A stretch of 64,000 nucleotides of DNA from Bacteroidia bacterium. GTDB taxonomy: Bacteria > Bacteroidota > Bacteroidia > UKL13-3. A program made the translations under genes and the position numbers. The notes beneath the pieces are model-generated. The model saw nothing but the letters and a program-made list of their open reading frames with translations, was not told the origin of the DNA and did no database searches. The stretch lies in NCBI GenBank assembly GCA_025454975.1, contig JALONK010000012.1, positions 1-64,000 on the forward strand, given 5' to 3'. Below are positions 1 through 8,152 of the stretch, piece by piece (position 1 is the first letter of the stretch; each line of letters starts with the position of its first letter).

Positions 1-1690
1 AACCGAACTAAGGGGCGCCCGACGTTTTCATTTAGTTGCTGAAATACTTCTATAATTTTTATTTATTGCGTTATTAATTTATTTCTCTTAGATGTATATT
101 CAGTTTTACTGTGTTTGTATGCTGTCATATGCTGAACTATTTAATGTTGGAGAATGAATTAGTGTTTGATATCCGTGTAGTCGCGGCATTAGCTTTATAT
201 GGCGTGAAGTGCTTAGAGTACGAGGATGTGTTAGTTCGTTACGCCGGGTCAGGTAGGACCTGATGTTATTACCTCGACCAGATCAAATCTGTGCGTGTTT
301 GCTTGCATTGTTTGTACCAGCCATTACTCGTTTTTCTTTTGTATGCCTGTCGCGACACCTATTTTGAGCTAATATTTTCTATCAAGTCCCATCCCTCAAG
401 TTTGCCCTGTAAAGTTCCAGTCGTGGCGATAGACAGCAATTTAGCAAATTCGGTCAGAGCATTTGGAATAATGTTAAACCGGTATTGTTTATTGTTACCA
501 CTGGTGTCATGCTGTGCCACAATTGAGAGTCTGTTTTTTAATCATTTGTTGCAATTTTTTACTCTGTTAGTGTTGTCTGAAGTTAACGCATATTTTGTTG
601 AATCTCAGATTGTTTCTGTTATGGTTTTTCATGTTGTTTGAAGATCGATTTTTATGTTTCGTGTTCATTATTTCGCCTGCTTATCTCAATTATTTACAAT
701 TTTGCAGTGTTGTTTGCTTTTATCAGTCAGGTCGTAACCGCTGAGCTTGGTTATTTATTATCTTCACTTGAACTCGGCCCAAGTCAAATGTGAAAACGTA
801 GCTGCTTTTTTTGTACATATTACACGCATCAAAGTGCATGAACCGCTCTCAGACAAATTTCGTTTATTATGGCTTATGCAACTGAGTAACGTTTTCCTTG
901 TTCTGAAATTTTTTTTCATTCAAGTGCTTTAACTATGATGTTTCATTATTCAGTCGTTTGCTTCGTCGAAACTGCCAGCGTATTGGTTGTTCCCAAAGCA
1001 AAGTTCATGAGCAGCCAGGACTTTGACACACACCGCTCTTAAGTCTCTTGTTACATCCGAACATTGTTGTTGTTAAAACTGTCGGAAAAAGTAACTACGG
1101 GTGCAAATTAGTGTAACACGCGTACCTGTCCCATAGATCATCAATTGAACAGTTGTAATTCTACTTTGAATGCTTTTTGTGGTTATTCGCGTCACAGATT
1201 GTTGTCACATCCAGACACTTTTTGTGACAATGCGAGGATCGTGTACATTGATGTTACAGCTGTTTTGGGATGTGTAGAAGTCGTCAGCGCTTAACGTGAC
1301 TCTAGAAATCATTTGTGTCGATCTGTACTTTTTGTCGGAAGACCTTTTGAAGATACGTGCATATGTTGCAGTTTGGTTGGTGTTTTCCACGCTACGCTGT
1401 CAAATATAATTAGAAAGGATGGACGAATTCGCGTTAGTTAGGTCTGTAGTTGCGTTATACGCTCAATAACGGTGTCTAACGGCTGCATTACAGTGTTGTT
1501 GGTGCTGCCCTACTAACGGATGAAATATTGTCAGCAACCACCATTTATTTATCACCGGTTTGCTTGATTTCAATCGACTCTCACCAGTTTATCCTTGTCG
1601 ATTATGTGTTGGTCAGATTCTGTAGCAGTTCCGGCTATCGCAAGCCTTCGTCGTCAAAGAACCCCTTCCTCCCCATAATGGGTGAACCGT
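1..1690. other. Non-coding, T-rich block of unknown origin
   Basis: No convincing gene is present on either strand. The open frames (116 residues at most) look like chance frames: no recognisable domain, GTG or other weak starts, odd cysteine-rich peptides. The plus strand is strongly T-rich and A-poor in places (541-600 has 30 T and 12 A), the opposite of the A-rich coding strands in the rest of the window. Stops occur in all frames. The block ends where a truncated T9SS cargo gene begins. It could be a mis-joined or error-rich contig end, a decayed gene, or a horizontally acquired non-coding piece; the sequence alone does not decide. Confidence 0.6.
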
Positions 1691-2579
1691 GAGTGCATGC
1701 AAGGGTGCAGTGAATTACAATCCTTCATCGTATAGCAGAACGCCGCCATTACACTTCAATACACCTGTGCAAATTAACACAGTTAATACCTTGCAAAATA
1801 TTGCTGATACATTCCGATTATTCACAAATGCATCAAGCGGTAATTATACCTTATCATTTGAAGAATTTTCGAGTGTACCTTTAACTAAAGCTATTTTATT
1901 AAGAGATTTATTTAACAATACGGTTACCGATTTAAGGCTAACCAATACGTATACGTTCTCAATCAATTCAACGGCAGGTTCAGCAGGTAACCGTTTTCAA
2001 CTTATCTTTATTGACCAAAGTACTTTACCTGTCGAGTTTATAAAAGTAAACGCGAGAGCTAAAGGAGATGATATTGTTGTAAACTGGTCAACTGCCACAG
2101 AAAAAAACAACAGTAAATTTATCATTGAAAAATCAATTGACGGTGTGAATTTTGAAAATGCAGGTGAGGTTAAAGGTGCAGGAAATAGCAGCGTGGTTAG
2201 AAATTACACCTTTACTGATACTAATGCAGCAGCCAACGCTTCACTTCTTAATATTCCGGTTATGTATTATCGCATTCGTCAAGTGGATTTTTCAGGTGAA
2301 TTTTCTTTTTCGAATCGCGTTAGTGTATTCTTTATCAGAAATAGTGCACAACAAGCAAATAACATTACAGTATTTCCAAACCCTGCGGTTGATAAAGTTA
2401 CCATAACCACCGCCAATGAAACATTCGGGGTGATTGGTATCTATAATTTAAATGGAAAAATGGTTAAAGAACAAATACAATTAGCTCAAGAAACTGAAGT
2501 GTTTGTTGGAGATTTAAATGCCGGGGTTTACATCGTGAAGCTATCAGATGGAAGCACCCAAAAACTCATCAAACAATAA
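1689..2579 (+). CDS. T9SS type A sorting domain protein, 3' fragment
   Basis: This is the C-terminal end of a large secreted protein, 296 residues as read. Residues about 10-110 resemble the beta-rich region that often precedes the sorting domain in Bacteroidota cell-surface proteins. Residues 112-210 form a fibronectin-like segment (VEFIKVNARAKGDDIVVNWS, then YYRIRQVDFSGEFSFSN). The last 75 residues are a type A sorting domain (ITVFPNPAVDKVTI, GIYNLNGKMV, LNAGVYIVKL). The only start is a GTG and there is no signal peptide, although a T9SS cargo must have one, so the real N-terminus is missing. The break lies near 1690-1720, where the odd upstream block begins. A terminator follows the stop. 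I am sure of the sorting domain; whether the truncation is biological or an assembly join is unknown. Confidence 0.75.
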   Translation: MSACKGAVNYNPSSYSRTPPLHFNTPVQINTVNTLQNIADTFRLFTNASSGNYTLSFEEFSSVPLTKAILLRDLFNNTVTDLRLTNTYTFSINSTAGSAGNRFQLIFIDQSTLPVEFIKVNARAKGDDIVVNWSTATEKNNSKFIIEKSIDGVNFENAGEVKGAGNSSVVRNYTFTDTNAAANASLLNIPVMYYRIRQVDFSGEFSFSNRVSVFFIRNSAQQANNITVFPNPAVDKVTITTANETFGVIGIYNLNGKMVKEQIQLAQETEVFVGDLNAGVYIVKLSDGSTQKLIKQ

Positions 2580-2637
2580 AATCTAAAAGAGTACATATAG
2601 AGAATTAGGGTAAGTTCTCATATGTGTAGTAGAGAGG

Positions 2638-2678
2638 GCCGGTTCGCTGTTAGGGTGCGAATCGGCTTCTTTTTTTTA
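2638..2678 (+). terminator. Rho-independent terminator after T9SS fragment
   Basis: A 10-bp stem (GCCGGTTCGC at 2638-2647 with GCGAATCGGC at 2657-2666, one G-U pair), a 9-nt loop and a T-rich tail from 2667. It lies 58 nt after the stop codon of the sorting-domain fragment. Confidence 0.85.
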
Positions 2679-2900
2679 TATAAATATGGCTCATTGGTTA
2701 TTAGGTTTTGGTAATCATGCTTTTTAAATCAATAACCATTCTAATGTCTAAACTAATTTTATTTAAAAGGTATGTTTACTTTAATTGATCGTTTCAATTA
2801 GATTAGGTTTGTTTGAATTACCGTTTCACTCATTGAATCAACCTATGTTGCTATTGTGTTCGCCTATTATCGGCAAAAGGTTTTGTAGGAAAAACTAATC
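2679..2900. other. Intergenic stretch, nothing else recognised
   Basis: The gap between 2580 and 2900 holds the terminator; the remaining A/T-rich sequence presumably carries the promoter of the next gene, but I see no clear TAnnTTTG element or other structure. Confidence 0.5.
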
Positions 2901-4010
2901 TTGTGTATGCTTTTAAAGAAGTTTATGTTCGCTTTAATATTTATTCTTTTTGTTATCCTTATTCTCGGGATATATATCAGTAGTTTGCCACAATTTGGTG
3001 CCAGTCCGGCTTTTTCTCGTTTACATCGCATTCAATTATCACCGAATTACGAAAATGGCAGTTTTCAAAATTTAACTAAAACAGAGGTGATGAATCCTGA
3101 ATCATCATGGCTGGAGTTAATTAAATCTTACATTAATCCTCCTAAAAACAGAAATGCTGATACAATTCCGAATATCAAAACGGATTTAAAAATGTTGGGA
3201 GATACTGCTATACAAGTCATTTGGTTCGGTCATTCATCTTATTTGCTTAAGTTAAATAATACACATGTGTTGGTTGATCCTGTGTTTAGTGGCTATGCAT
3301 CTCCATTTTCATTTATGGTAAAAAGTTATCCGGGGGCTAATCAGTATGGTGTAAATGATTTACCATTTATAGATGCAGTGTTGATAACGCATGACCACTA
3401 CGACCATTTAGATTATCTTACTATTCAAGCCTTACAAGGTAAAGTGAAACATTTTTACGTTCCACTTGGAGTTGGCGCCCATCTCGAGCATTGGGGTGTT
3501 GATGCAGGTGATATCACCGAATTAGATTGGTGGGATAGTTTATCATTTGAAGAAGTTAAATTAACTTGTACTCCGGCCCGTCACTTTAGTGGAAGATTAT
3601 TCAAACGAGGTAATACTTTATGGGCTTCTTATGTTTTACAATTTCATGGTAAAAACATTTATATAGGAGGTGATTCAGGATACGATAAACATTTTAAACA
3701 AATTGCCGAATATTTTGGTGCAATGGATATTTCGTTTTTGGAATGTGGACAGTATAATAAAAACTGGCCATCCATCCACATGTCGCCCGAAGAAACTGTC
3801 CAAGCTGCAGTTGATTTGAAATCAACATTTGTTGTACCCGTTCACAATAGTAAGTTTACATTGGCCTTGCATAGTTGGAATGAACCGTTATTGAGGGTAA
3901 AAGCGGCTGCGAACAACATGCCGGTTAAACTTGTTACTCCGCTAATAGGAGAGGTGGTGCAGTTTGAATTAGAAAGGGAAAATATTGTTTGGTGGGATCA
4001 GGTAAATTAA
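2901..4010 (+). CDS. MBL-fold metallo-hydrolase (NAPE-PLD/UlaG-like, COG2220)
   Basis: Predicted metal-dependent hydrolase of the metallo-beta-lactamase fold, in the group containing N-acylphosphatidylethanolamine phospholipase D and UlaG-like lactonases. A hydrophobic segment at residues 8-27 should anchor it in the inner membrane or act as an uncleaved signal. The first strand carries WFGHSSYLL (about 109-117), the metal motif THDHYDHLD holds H164, D166-region and H169, and later metal ligands fit CTPARHFSGR, GGDSGYD and VPVHNSKF. All key residues are present, so it should be active. The substrate is not visible. The true start may be one of the internal ATGs (residue 3 or 9), since the annotated first codon is a TTG. 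It stands alone, 38 nt before the next gene. Confidence 0.85.
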   Translation: MCMLLKKFMFALIFILFVILILGIYISSLPQFGASPAFSRLHRIQLSPNYENGSFQNLTKTEVMNPESSWLELIKSYINPPKNRNADTIPNIKTDLKMLGDTAIQVIWFGHSSYLLKLNNTHVLVDPVFSGYASPFSFMVKSYPGANQYGVNDLPFIDAVLITHDHYDHLDYLTIQALQGKVKHFYVPLGVGAHLEHWGVDAGDITELDWWDSLSFEEVKLTCTPARHFSGRLFKRGNTLWASYVLQFHGKNIYIGGDSGYDKHFKQIAEYFGAMDISFLECGQYNKNWPSIHMSPEETVQAAVDLKSTFVVPVHNSKFTLALHSWNEPLLRVKAAANNMPVKLVTPLIGEVVQFELERENIVWWDQVN

Positions 4011-4048
4011 GTTTTTGGAATTGTTTTTGTATAATGCATCTCACATAA

Positions 4049-4450
4049 ATGAATAATATTATGCAAAACAAATTTATCATTCCATTTTTAATGATTCCGA
4101 TTTTCGTAATTCAAACATTTGCAGCTCCTGTTCATGTAAAACAAACAAAAACGATTACAGAAGCCCAAAAAATAGAAATGTTGATTGCCTTTATTGCAAA
4201 GCAAGAAGGAACCTTTATTAGAAATGGAAGTGAATATAACGCCTCGCAAGCTGCCGAACATTTGAGAATGAAATGGAAAAAAGCAGGAAAAGCTATAAAA
4301 ACTGCCAAAGATTTTATTGAACATATAGCCAGTAAAAGTAGTATGAGTGGTAAACCTTATCAGCTTAAATTAAAAAATGGTCGCACCGTTAATATGGCCA
4401 ATTTGTTAAATGCAGAACTCGAACGGATTGAAAAAGTCAACCCTAATTAA
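4049..4450 (+). CDS. DUF5329 family exported protein
   Basis: A 133-residue protein with a signal peptide (hydrophobic residues 9-25, likely cut after TFA). The mature part matches what I know of DUF5329: a helix (IEMLIAFIAKQEG), then FIRNGSEYNASQAAEHLRMK, a second helix and the conserved SSMSGKPYQLKLKNG patch. The family is small, periplasmic and without known function. An in-frame ATG at 4061 is an alternative start that would leave a slightly shorter signal peptide. It follows the metallo-hydrolase closely and may share its transcript, ending at hairpins before the convergent lpxB. Confidence 0.75.
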   Translation: MNNIMQNKFIIPFLMIPIFVIQTFAAPVHVKQTKTITEAQKIEMLIAFIAKQEGTFIRNGSEYNASQAAEHLRMKWKKAGKAIKTAKDFIEHIASKSSMSGKPYQLKLKNGRTVNMANLLNAELERIEKVNPN

Positions 4451-4456
4451 ACATTA

Positions 4457-4479
4457 AAGGGCATCTGTGAGATGCCCTT
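4457..4479. terminator. Hairpin downstream of DUF5329 gene
   Basis: Perfect 10-bp inverted repeat (AAGGGCATCT / AGATGCCCTT) around a 3-nt loop, 6 nt after the stop codon. No T-run follows it on either strand, so it is a weak terminator call or an mRNA 3'-end protector. Confidence 0.5.
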
Positions 4480-4510
4480 AATGAACCATTTAACCTAATT
4501 TATTAACCCT

Positions 4511-4538
4511 ATTGTTGTTATTTTGGAATAACAACAAT
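4511..4538. terminator. Second hairpin in the convergent gap before lpxB
   Basis: Perfect 12-bp inverted repeat (ATTGTTGTTATT / AATAACAACAAT) around a 4-nt TTGG loop, between the ends of two convergent genes. The tail is A-rich on the plus strand and lacks a T-run on the minus strand, so it may serve either transcript as a weak bidirectional stop. Confidence 0.5.
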
Positions 4539-4595
4539 GCAAAGAAAAAACGTTAGCAGTTAAAAAAAATCGGTATTGAAAATATCCATACTATT

Positions 4596-5687
4596 TTAAC
4601 CTGTTATTAATGTCGCGGCTCGCTCACTTGCACCGTCACCACCTAACAAAACATGCAATTGCTTGTAATCATCCATCATCACCTCTCTTTTTGATCCTCC
4701 GGGTAAAATGGCATTTAATTCATCTATCAATTGATTGGTGTTAAATTCGTGTTGAATTAATTCTGTAATAGCAGTTTTATTCAAACAAAGATTTACCAAA
4801 GAAATGTATTTGATTTTTACCAGCATACGCGCTATCCAATATGATATTGGATTTGCTACATATCCACAAACCTGAGGTACATTAAATAAGGCAGTTTCGA
4901 GTGTTGCTGTTCCACTGCATACAATGGCTGCGGTCGAACGATGCAGCACATCATAAGTGCGATTCATTATCAATGTAGTATTTTCATTGATGAATGGTTG
5001 ATAAGCTTCCACTCCAATGGAAGGTGCTCCGCATATTACAAATTGGTACTGATTAAAATGGGAAACAAGTGTTGACATTACCGGTAATATGCGTTCAATT
5101 TCTTGTTTTCTGCTTCCCGGTAACAAGGCAATGATTGGTTTATTTGCAGGTAAACCATCATGATTTAATTGTTCTTCTTTATAATTTTTGAGAGCATCTT
5201 GTAATGGATTACCAACATAGGTAGTTTTTACATTCCATTTCTTAAAATAGTCAATTTCAAAGGGGAAAATAATTAGAAGTTCGTCAATAAATTTCTCAAG
5301 TTTCTTGCCCCTCGACTCCTTCCATGCCCAAATTTTTGGTGCTATATAATACACTGTTTTAAAGCCATGTTTTTTACAAAAGGCTGCCATTCTTAAATTA
5401 AATCCCGGGTAGTCAATAAAAATAACGACATCAGGTTTGTACGACAAAATTTGGGTTTTACATAACTTAATGGTTAAAAGAATAAACCTTAAGTTTAGCA
5501 CAACTTCTATAAACCCCATTAGGGTAAAGCTTTTGTAATGCATTTTTAAACCTTCGGCTTGGGCAGCCATTAAATCGCCACCCCAAAAGTTAAACTCTGC
5601 ATGAGCATCCTTCTTTTTTAAGGCCTTAATTAAATTCGAACCATGTAAATCTCCGGAGGCTTCACCTGCTATAATAAAGTATTTCAT
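4596..5687 (-). CDS. lpxB: Lipid-A-disaccharide synthase
   Basis: LpxB, a GT19 glycosyltransferase, joins UDP-2,3-diacylglucosamine and lipid X to make the lipid A disaccharide at the cytoplasmic face of the inner membrane. The N-terminus MKYFIIAGEASGDLHGS is the family signature; FIDYPGFNLRMAAFCKK, YIAPKIWAWKESR, LLPGSRKQEI (sugar-nucleotide site) and VCSGTATLETALF (donor-binding) follow in order. Length is normal (363 residues). The ATG at 5687 fits the signature; the frame runs three codons further up only via TTG. It confirms a Gram-negative lipid A pathway. No other lpx gene is adjacent, so it is likely a single-gene unit, divergent from the coiled-coil gene. Confidence 0.95.
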   Translation of the reverse strand: MKYFIIAGEASGDLHGSNLIKALKKKDAHAEFNFWGGDLMAAQAEGLKMHYKSFTLMGFIEVVLNLRFILLTIKLCKTQILSYKPDVVIFIDYPGFNLRMAAFCKKHGFKTVYYIAPKIWAWKESRGKKLEKFIDELLIIFPFEIDYFKKWNVKTTYVGNPLQDALKNYKEEQLNHDGLPANKPIIALLPGSRKQEIERILPVMSTLVSHFNQYQFVICGAPSIGVEAYQPFINENTTLIMNRTYDVLHRSTAAIVCSGTATLETALFNVPQVCGYVANPISYWIARMLVKIKYISLVNLCLNKTAITELIQHEFNTNQLIDELNAILPGGSKREVMMDDYKQLHVLLGGDGASERAATLITG

Positions 5688-5821
5688 GCACAACAAGTTT
5701 AGTTATAGTTTTGGTTTTTTGTATCATAAAAATGTTAACACCATTGCCAAAAGCAACCCTCTAAAATGGTAATTAGTTAAACTTTTTAGCACAAACTGCA
5801 ATGAAAATATTATTATTTAAA

Positions 5822-5829
5822 TAATTTTG
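5822..5829 (+). promoter_or_regulatory. Possible -7 element (TAATTTTG)
   Basis: Exact match to the Bacteroidota TAnnTTTG element, 16 nt before the ATG of the coiled-coil protein gene. No clear -33 TTTG at the expected distance, so the call is tentative. Confidence 0.4.
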
Positions 5830-5845
5830 AATAAATTATTCAATT

Positions 5846-6742
5846 ATGGAAAATCAAAAGCAGAATAAAACAACCCAGTATGCCCTCCTTGTGTTGTTAA
5901 TCATTTCGTTGGTAGGGAATGTTTTTCAATACAAAAATAATCAGGTTGATGTAAATCAGCGCGATTTAAAAATTGACACGTTGGTTAGTGTTCAAGCGGA
6001 GCTTGAGCAAGAACTTACCGCAACAGGTAAAGAGTTGGAAAATTACAGAGGTATTGCCTCAAATTTGGATTCATTATTGAATGATGCAAATGATAAAATA
6101 GCTTTACAAGAAGCTAAAATCAAGAGGTTGTTGGTAGTTGAAAAAGACGGCAAAAAATTAAATGCCCAATTGAAAAAAGAATTGGCTGAGCTTAGGAAAT
6201 TAAAAGAGCAATACTTAGAAAAAATTGATCAATTGATTTCTGAAAACGAAGCGCTTAAACGTGAAAATGAAGCCAAAGCAGCAGATATCACAAAACTGAA
6301 TGAAGAGAAAAAAGGATTGCAAGATAAAGTTGCTACTGCCGAAGAACTTAAAGCAGAATACATTAAAGTAGCTGCTTTTAAAAAGCGTGGTAATGGTAAA
6401 TTTGTTGAAACCAGTTTGGCTAAACGCACCAATAAAATTGATGTTTCTTTAACTGTAATGGATAATAAATTAGCCAAGCCGGGTGATAGGATGGTTTATG
6501 TTGTGATAACCGAGCCAGGTGGAAAAGTGTTGGCCGGGCCAAGCATGGCAAAATTTACTAAAGATGGCAGTGGTGAAGAATTAGCAGCCAGTGCTTCTTA
6601 TAAACTAAATTATAACGGACAAAAACAAGAGATTAAAGTGGCTTATGAAAGCGACGAACGTGAGTTAACTCCGGGCAACTATAGTATTGATGTATATATT
6701 AATGGAACACTAGTTAATACCTCAACTTACATTCTTCGTTAA
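5846..6742 (+). CDS. Membrane-anchored coiled-coil protein, unknown function
   Basis: I do not recognise a named family. Residues 1-11 are polar, 12-26 form one membrane segment (YALLVLLIISLVGNVFQY), and residues 30-170 are a long charged coiled coil rich in K, E, L and A with heptad-like spacing. Residues 180-298 form a separate beta-rich domain (KRGNGKFVETSLAKRTNKID, then LAKPGDRMVYVVITEPGG, ending YSIDVYINGTLVNTSTYILR). With one N-terminal anchor the coil and C-terminal domain should lie in the periplasm. Similar architectures are common in Bacteroidota and often auto-named after SMC because of the coil, but nothing supports a chromosome role. Its transcript ends at a strong terminator inside the 3' end of the next, convergent gene. 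Confidence 0.8.
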   Translation: MENQKQNKTTQYALLVLLIISLVGNVFQYKNNQVDVNQRDLKIDTLVSVQAELEQELTATGKELENYRGIASNLDSLLNDANDKIALQEAKIKRLLVVEKDGKKLNAQLKKELAELRKLKEQYLEKIDQLISENEALKRENEAKAADITKLNEEKKGLQDKVATAEELKAEYIKVAAFKKRGNGKFVETSLAKRTNKIDVSLTVMDNKLAKPGDRMVYVVITEPGGKVLAGPSMAKFTKDGSGEELAASASYKLNYNGQKQEIKVAYESDERELTPGNYSIDVYINGTLVNTSTYILR

Positions 6743-6746
6743 TACA

Positions 6747-8147
6747 TTAATTCATTTCATTAAAAAGGCTGCAACATTTCTTGTAGCCTTTTTTTATAAA
6801 CATCAGTATTAAAGCTAAAACTAACCAGGTTATAACAAAAACTTCCCATTCTTGTATAAACGTGATGATGTCTGAGAAATCACGACCCCAATAAGTATTG
6901 GTTGCATAGTACACACGAAAAACACTGTAGGCTATAACCATTGCCATCACACTATTGAATAACCATTTTAATTTTATCGACTTTAATTGTTCAATTATAA
7001 ACTGATAGCCCCAAACACTAAAGAAGAAAATAAATCCATTAGCAGTAAAGATGTGGCGGGTGAGTACGGTTTTGTGTGTTGCAGCAATTAAAATTAATAG
7101 TATACAACTTCCCATCATATACAAACATATTGCTTTATCAATACGATAAAATTGGTAAACCCCCAATAATGATAACACTAAAAATGGCGACACTACGAAT
7201 AATCCGGGAACTGCATTACGAATTCCATCTTGTAAATGAAATATCACTTCTGATTGATTGAAATTGGTAAATAATTTATCTAATCCATAAATAAAATTTC
7301 CTGATAATGAACTTAAATACCCTTGTTCTTCCGGGAAGTTAGGATTATAGGTGTTTGATTTTAACATCCATTCGCCGAAGGTTTGGTAGTTATAGATTAA
7401 CAAAAATCCTATAGGTATCAGCCAAATAAATAAATGATAAATTACCTTATGAGGTTGAGCTTGTGCTTGTTTTAACAAACCTATGTTTTTCCATAAATAA
7501 AATAAACCCATGGGCAAAGCAAGTAACACATTTTGTAATTCAACGGTAACTGATATTGCCAAACATAAGGAGGCAAAATAGCCGCGTTGATGAAATGGGG
7601 TAGGAGTGCTTACTAAATAATATGTGGAAAGTAAAACCAATAATTGAGATAATGCATGAGAGAATACATGTGTACTTTCTTGCCAGTTTAATGTAGCAAA
7701 AGCAAATACCAACATAAAAACAAATGAAGTATTAAAGCTTAATTTAAATTGAAGCAACAATCCTAAAATAATAACCGCAGCAAGTACTCCGCAAAAATTG
7801 CTTAGCATAATTACTGAAGCTTCAGTTATTGGTCGTTCGGTTGCAGACTTTATGCCTATCAGTTCTAATAATTTTCCGGTGTAATAGAATGGCAACATAA
7901 ATACAGCAGTTCCGGGTAAACGATCAGCATAATATTTACCATCTTTGGTAGCATAATCTGTATTGCCTGTATATTTCATGTAAGCTGATATCTCGCTTGA
8001 GCCGTTGTTTACCCAAGCTGATACCAAGGCATAATGACAACCATCGTTTGATGTATTGATGTAAAATGAGTTGAAGTAATAAACAGCGCTAATACAAATC
8101 AGTGCAATAACTAACCTGCGCTTTTGTTTAGGATTCAGGGCTAACAA
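6747..8147 (-). CDS. Polytopic membrane protein, GT-C glycosyltransferase-like
   Basis: A 466-residue inner-membrane protein with about ten or more hydrophobic segments. A large extracytoplasmic loop after the first segment carries polar residues (NTSNDGCHYALVSAWVNNGS, then DGKYYADRLPGTAVFMLPFY), the arrangement seen in GT-C enzymes such as the GT39/ArnT-like group that use polyprenyl-phosphate sugars. I cannot name the donor or acceptor. The start is TTG at 8147, five nt after the stop of the OmpA-like gene, so the two are one transcript. Its last ten codons overlap the terminator of the opposite gene. The glycosyltransferase assignment is an inference from topology; a plain hypothetical membrane protein is the safe alternative. 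Confidence 0.7.
   Translation of the reverse strand: MLALNPKQKRRLVIALICISAVYYFNSFYINTSNDGCHYALVSAWVNNGSSEISAYMKYTGNTDYATKDGKYYADRLPGTAVFMLPFYYTGKLLELIGIKSATERPITEASVIMLSNFCGVLAAVIILGLLLQFKLSFNTSFVFMLVFAFATLNWQESTHVFSHALSQLLVLLSTYYLVSTPTPFHQRGYFASLCLAISVTVELQNVLLALPMGLFYLWKNIGLLKQAQAQPHKVIYHLFIWLIPIGFLLIYNYQTFGEWMLKSNTYNPNFPEEQGYLSSLSGNFIYGLDKLFTNFNQSEVIFHLQDGIRNAVPGLFVVSPFLVLSLLGVYQFYRIDKAICLYMMGSCILLILIAATHKTVLTRHIFTANGFIFFFSVWGYQFIIEQLKSIKLKWLFNSVMAMVIAYSVFRVYYATNTYWGRDFSDIITFIQEWEVFVITWLVLALILMFIKKGYKKCCSLFNEMN
6762..6797 (+). terminator. Terminator between convergent genes
   Basis: A 13-bp A/T-flanked stem (AAAAAGGCTGCAA / TTGTAGCCTTTTT, one G-U pair), 6-nt loop, followed by more T. It terminates the plus-strand coiled-coil gene and lies within the last codons of the minus-strand gene. 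Confidence 0.85.
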
Positions 8148-8152
8148 GTAAT

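Noticed and set aside
291..641. 116-residue frame in the first block
   Set aside because: GTG start, no domain, cysteine- and leucine-heavy random look, in a T-rich block without coding signals.
747..1390. Other short frames (61 residues) in the first block
   Set aside because: Short, on both strands, with no domain or start signal; consistent with chance.
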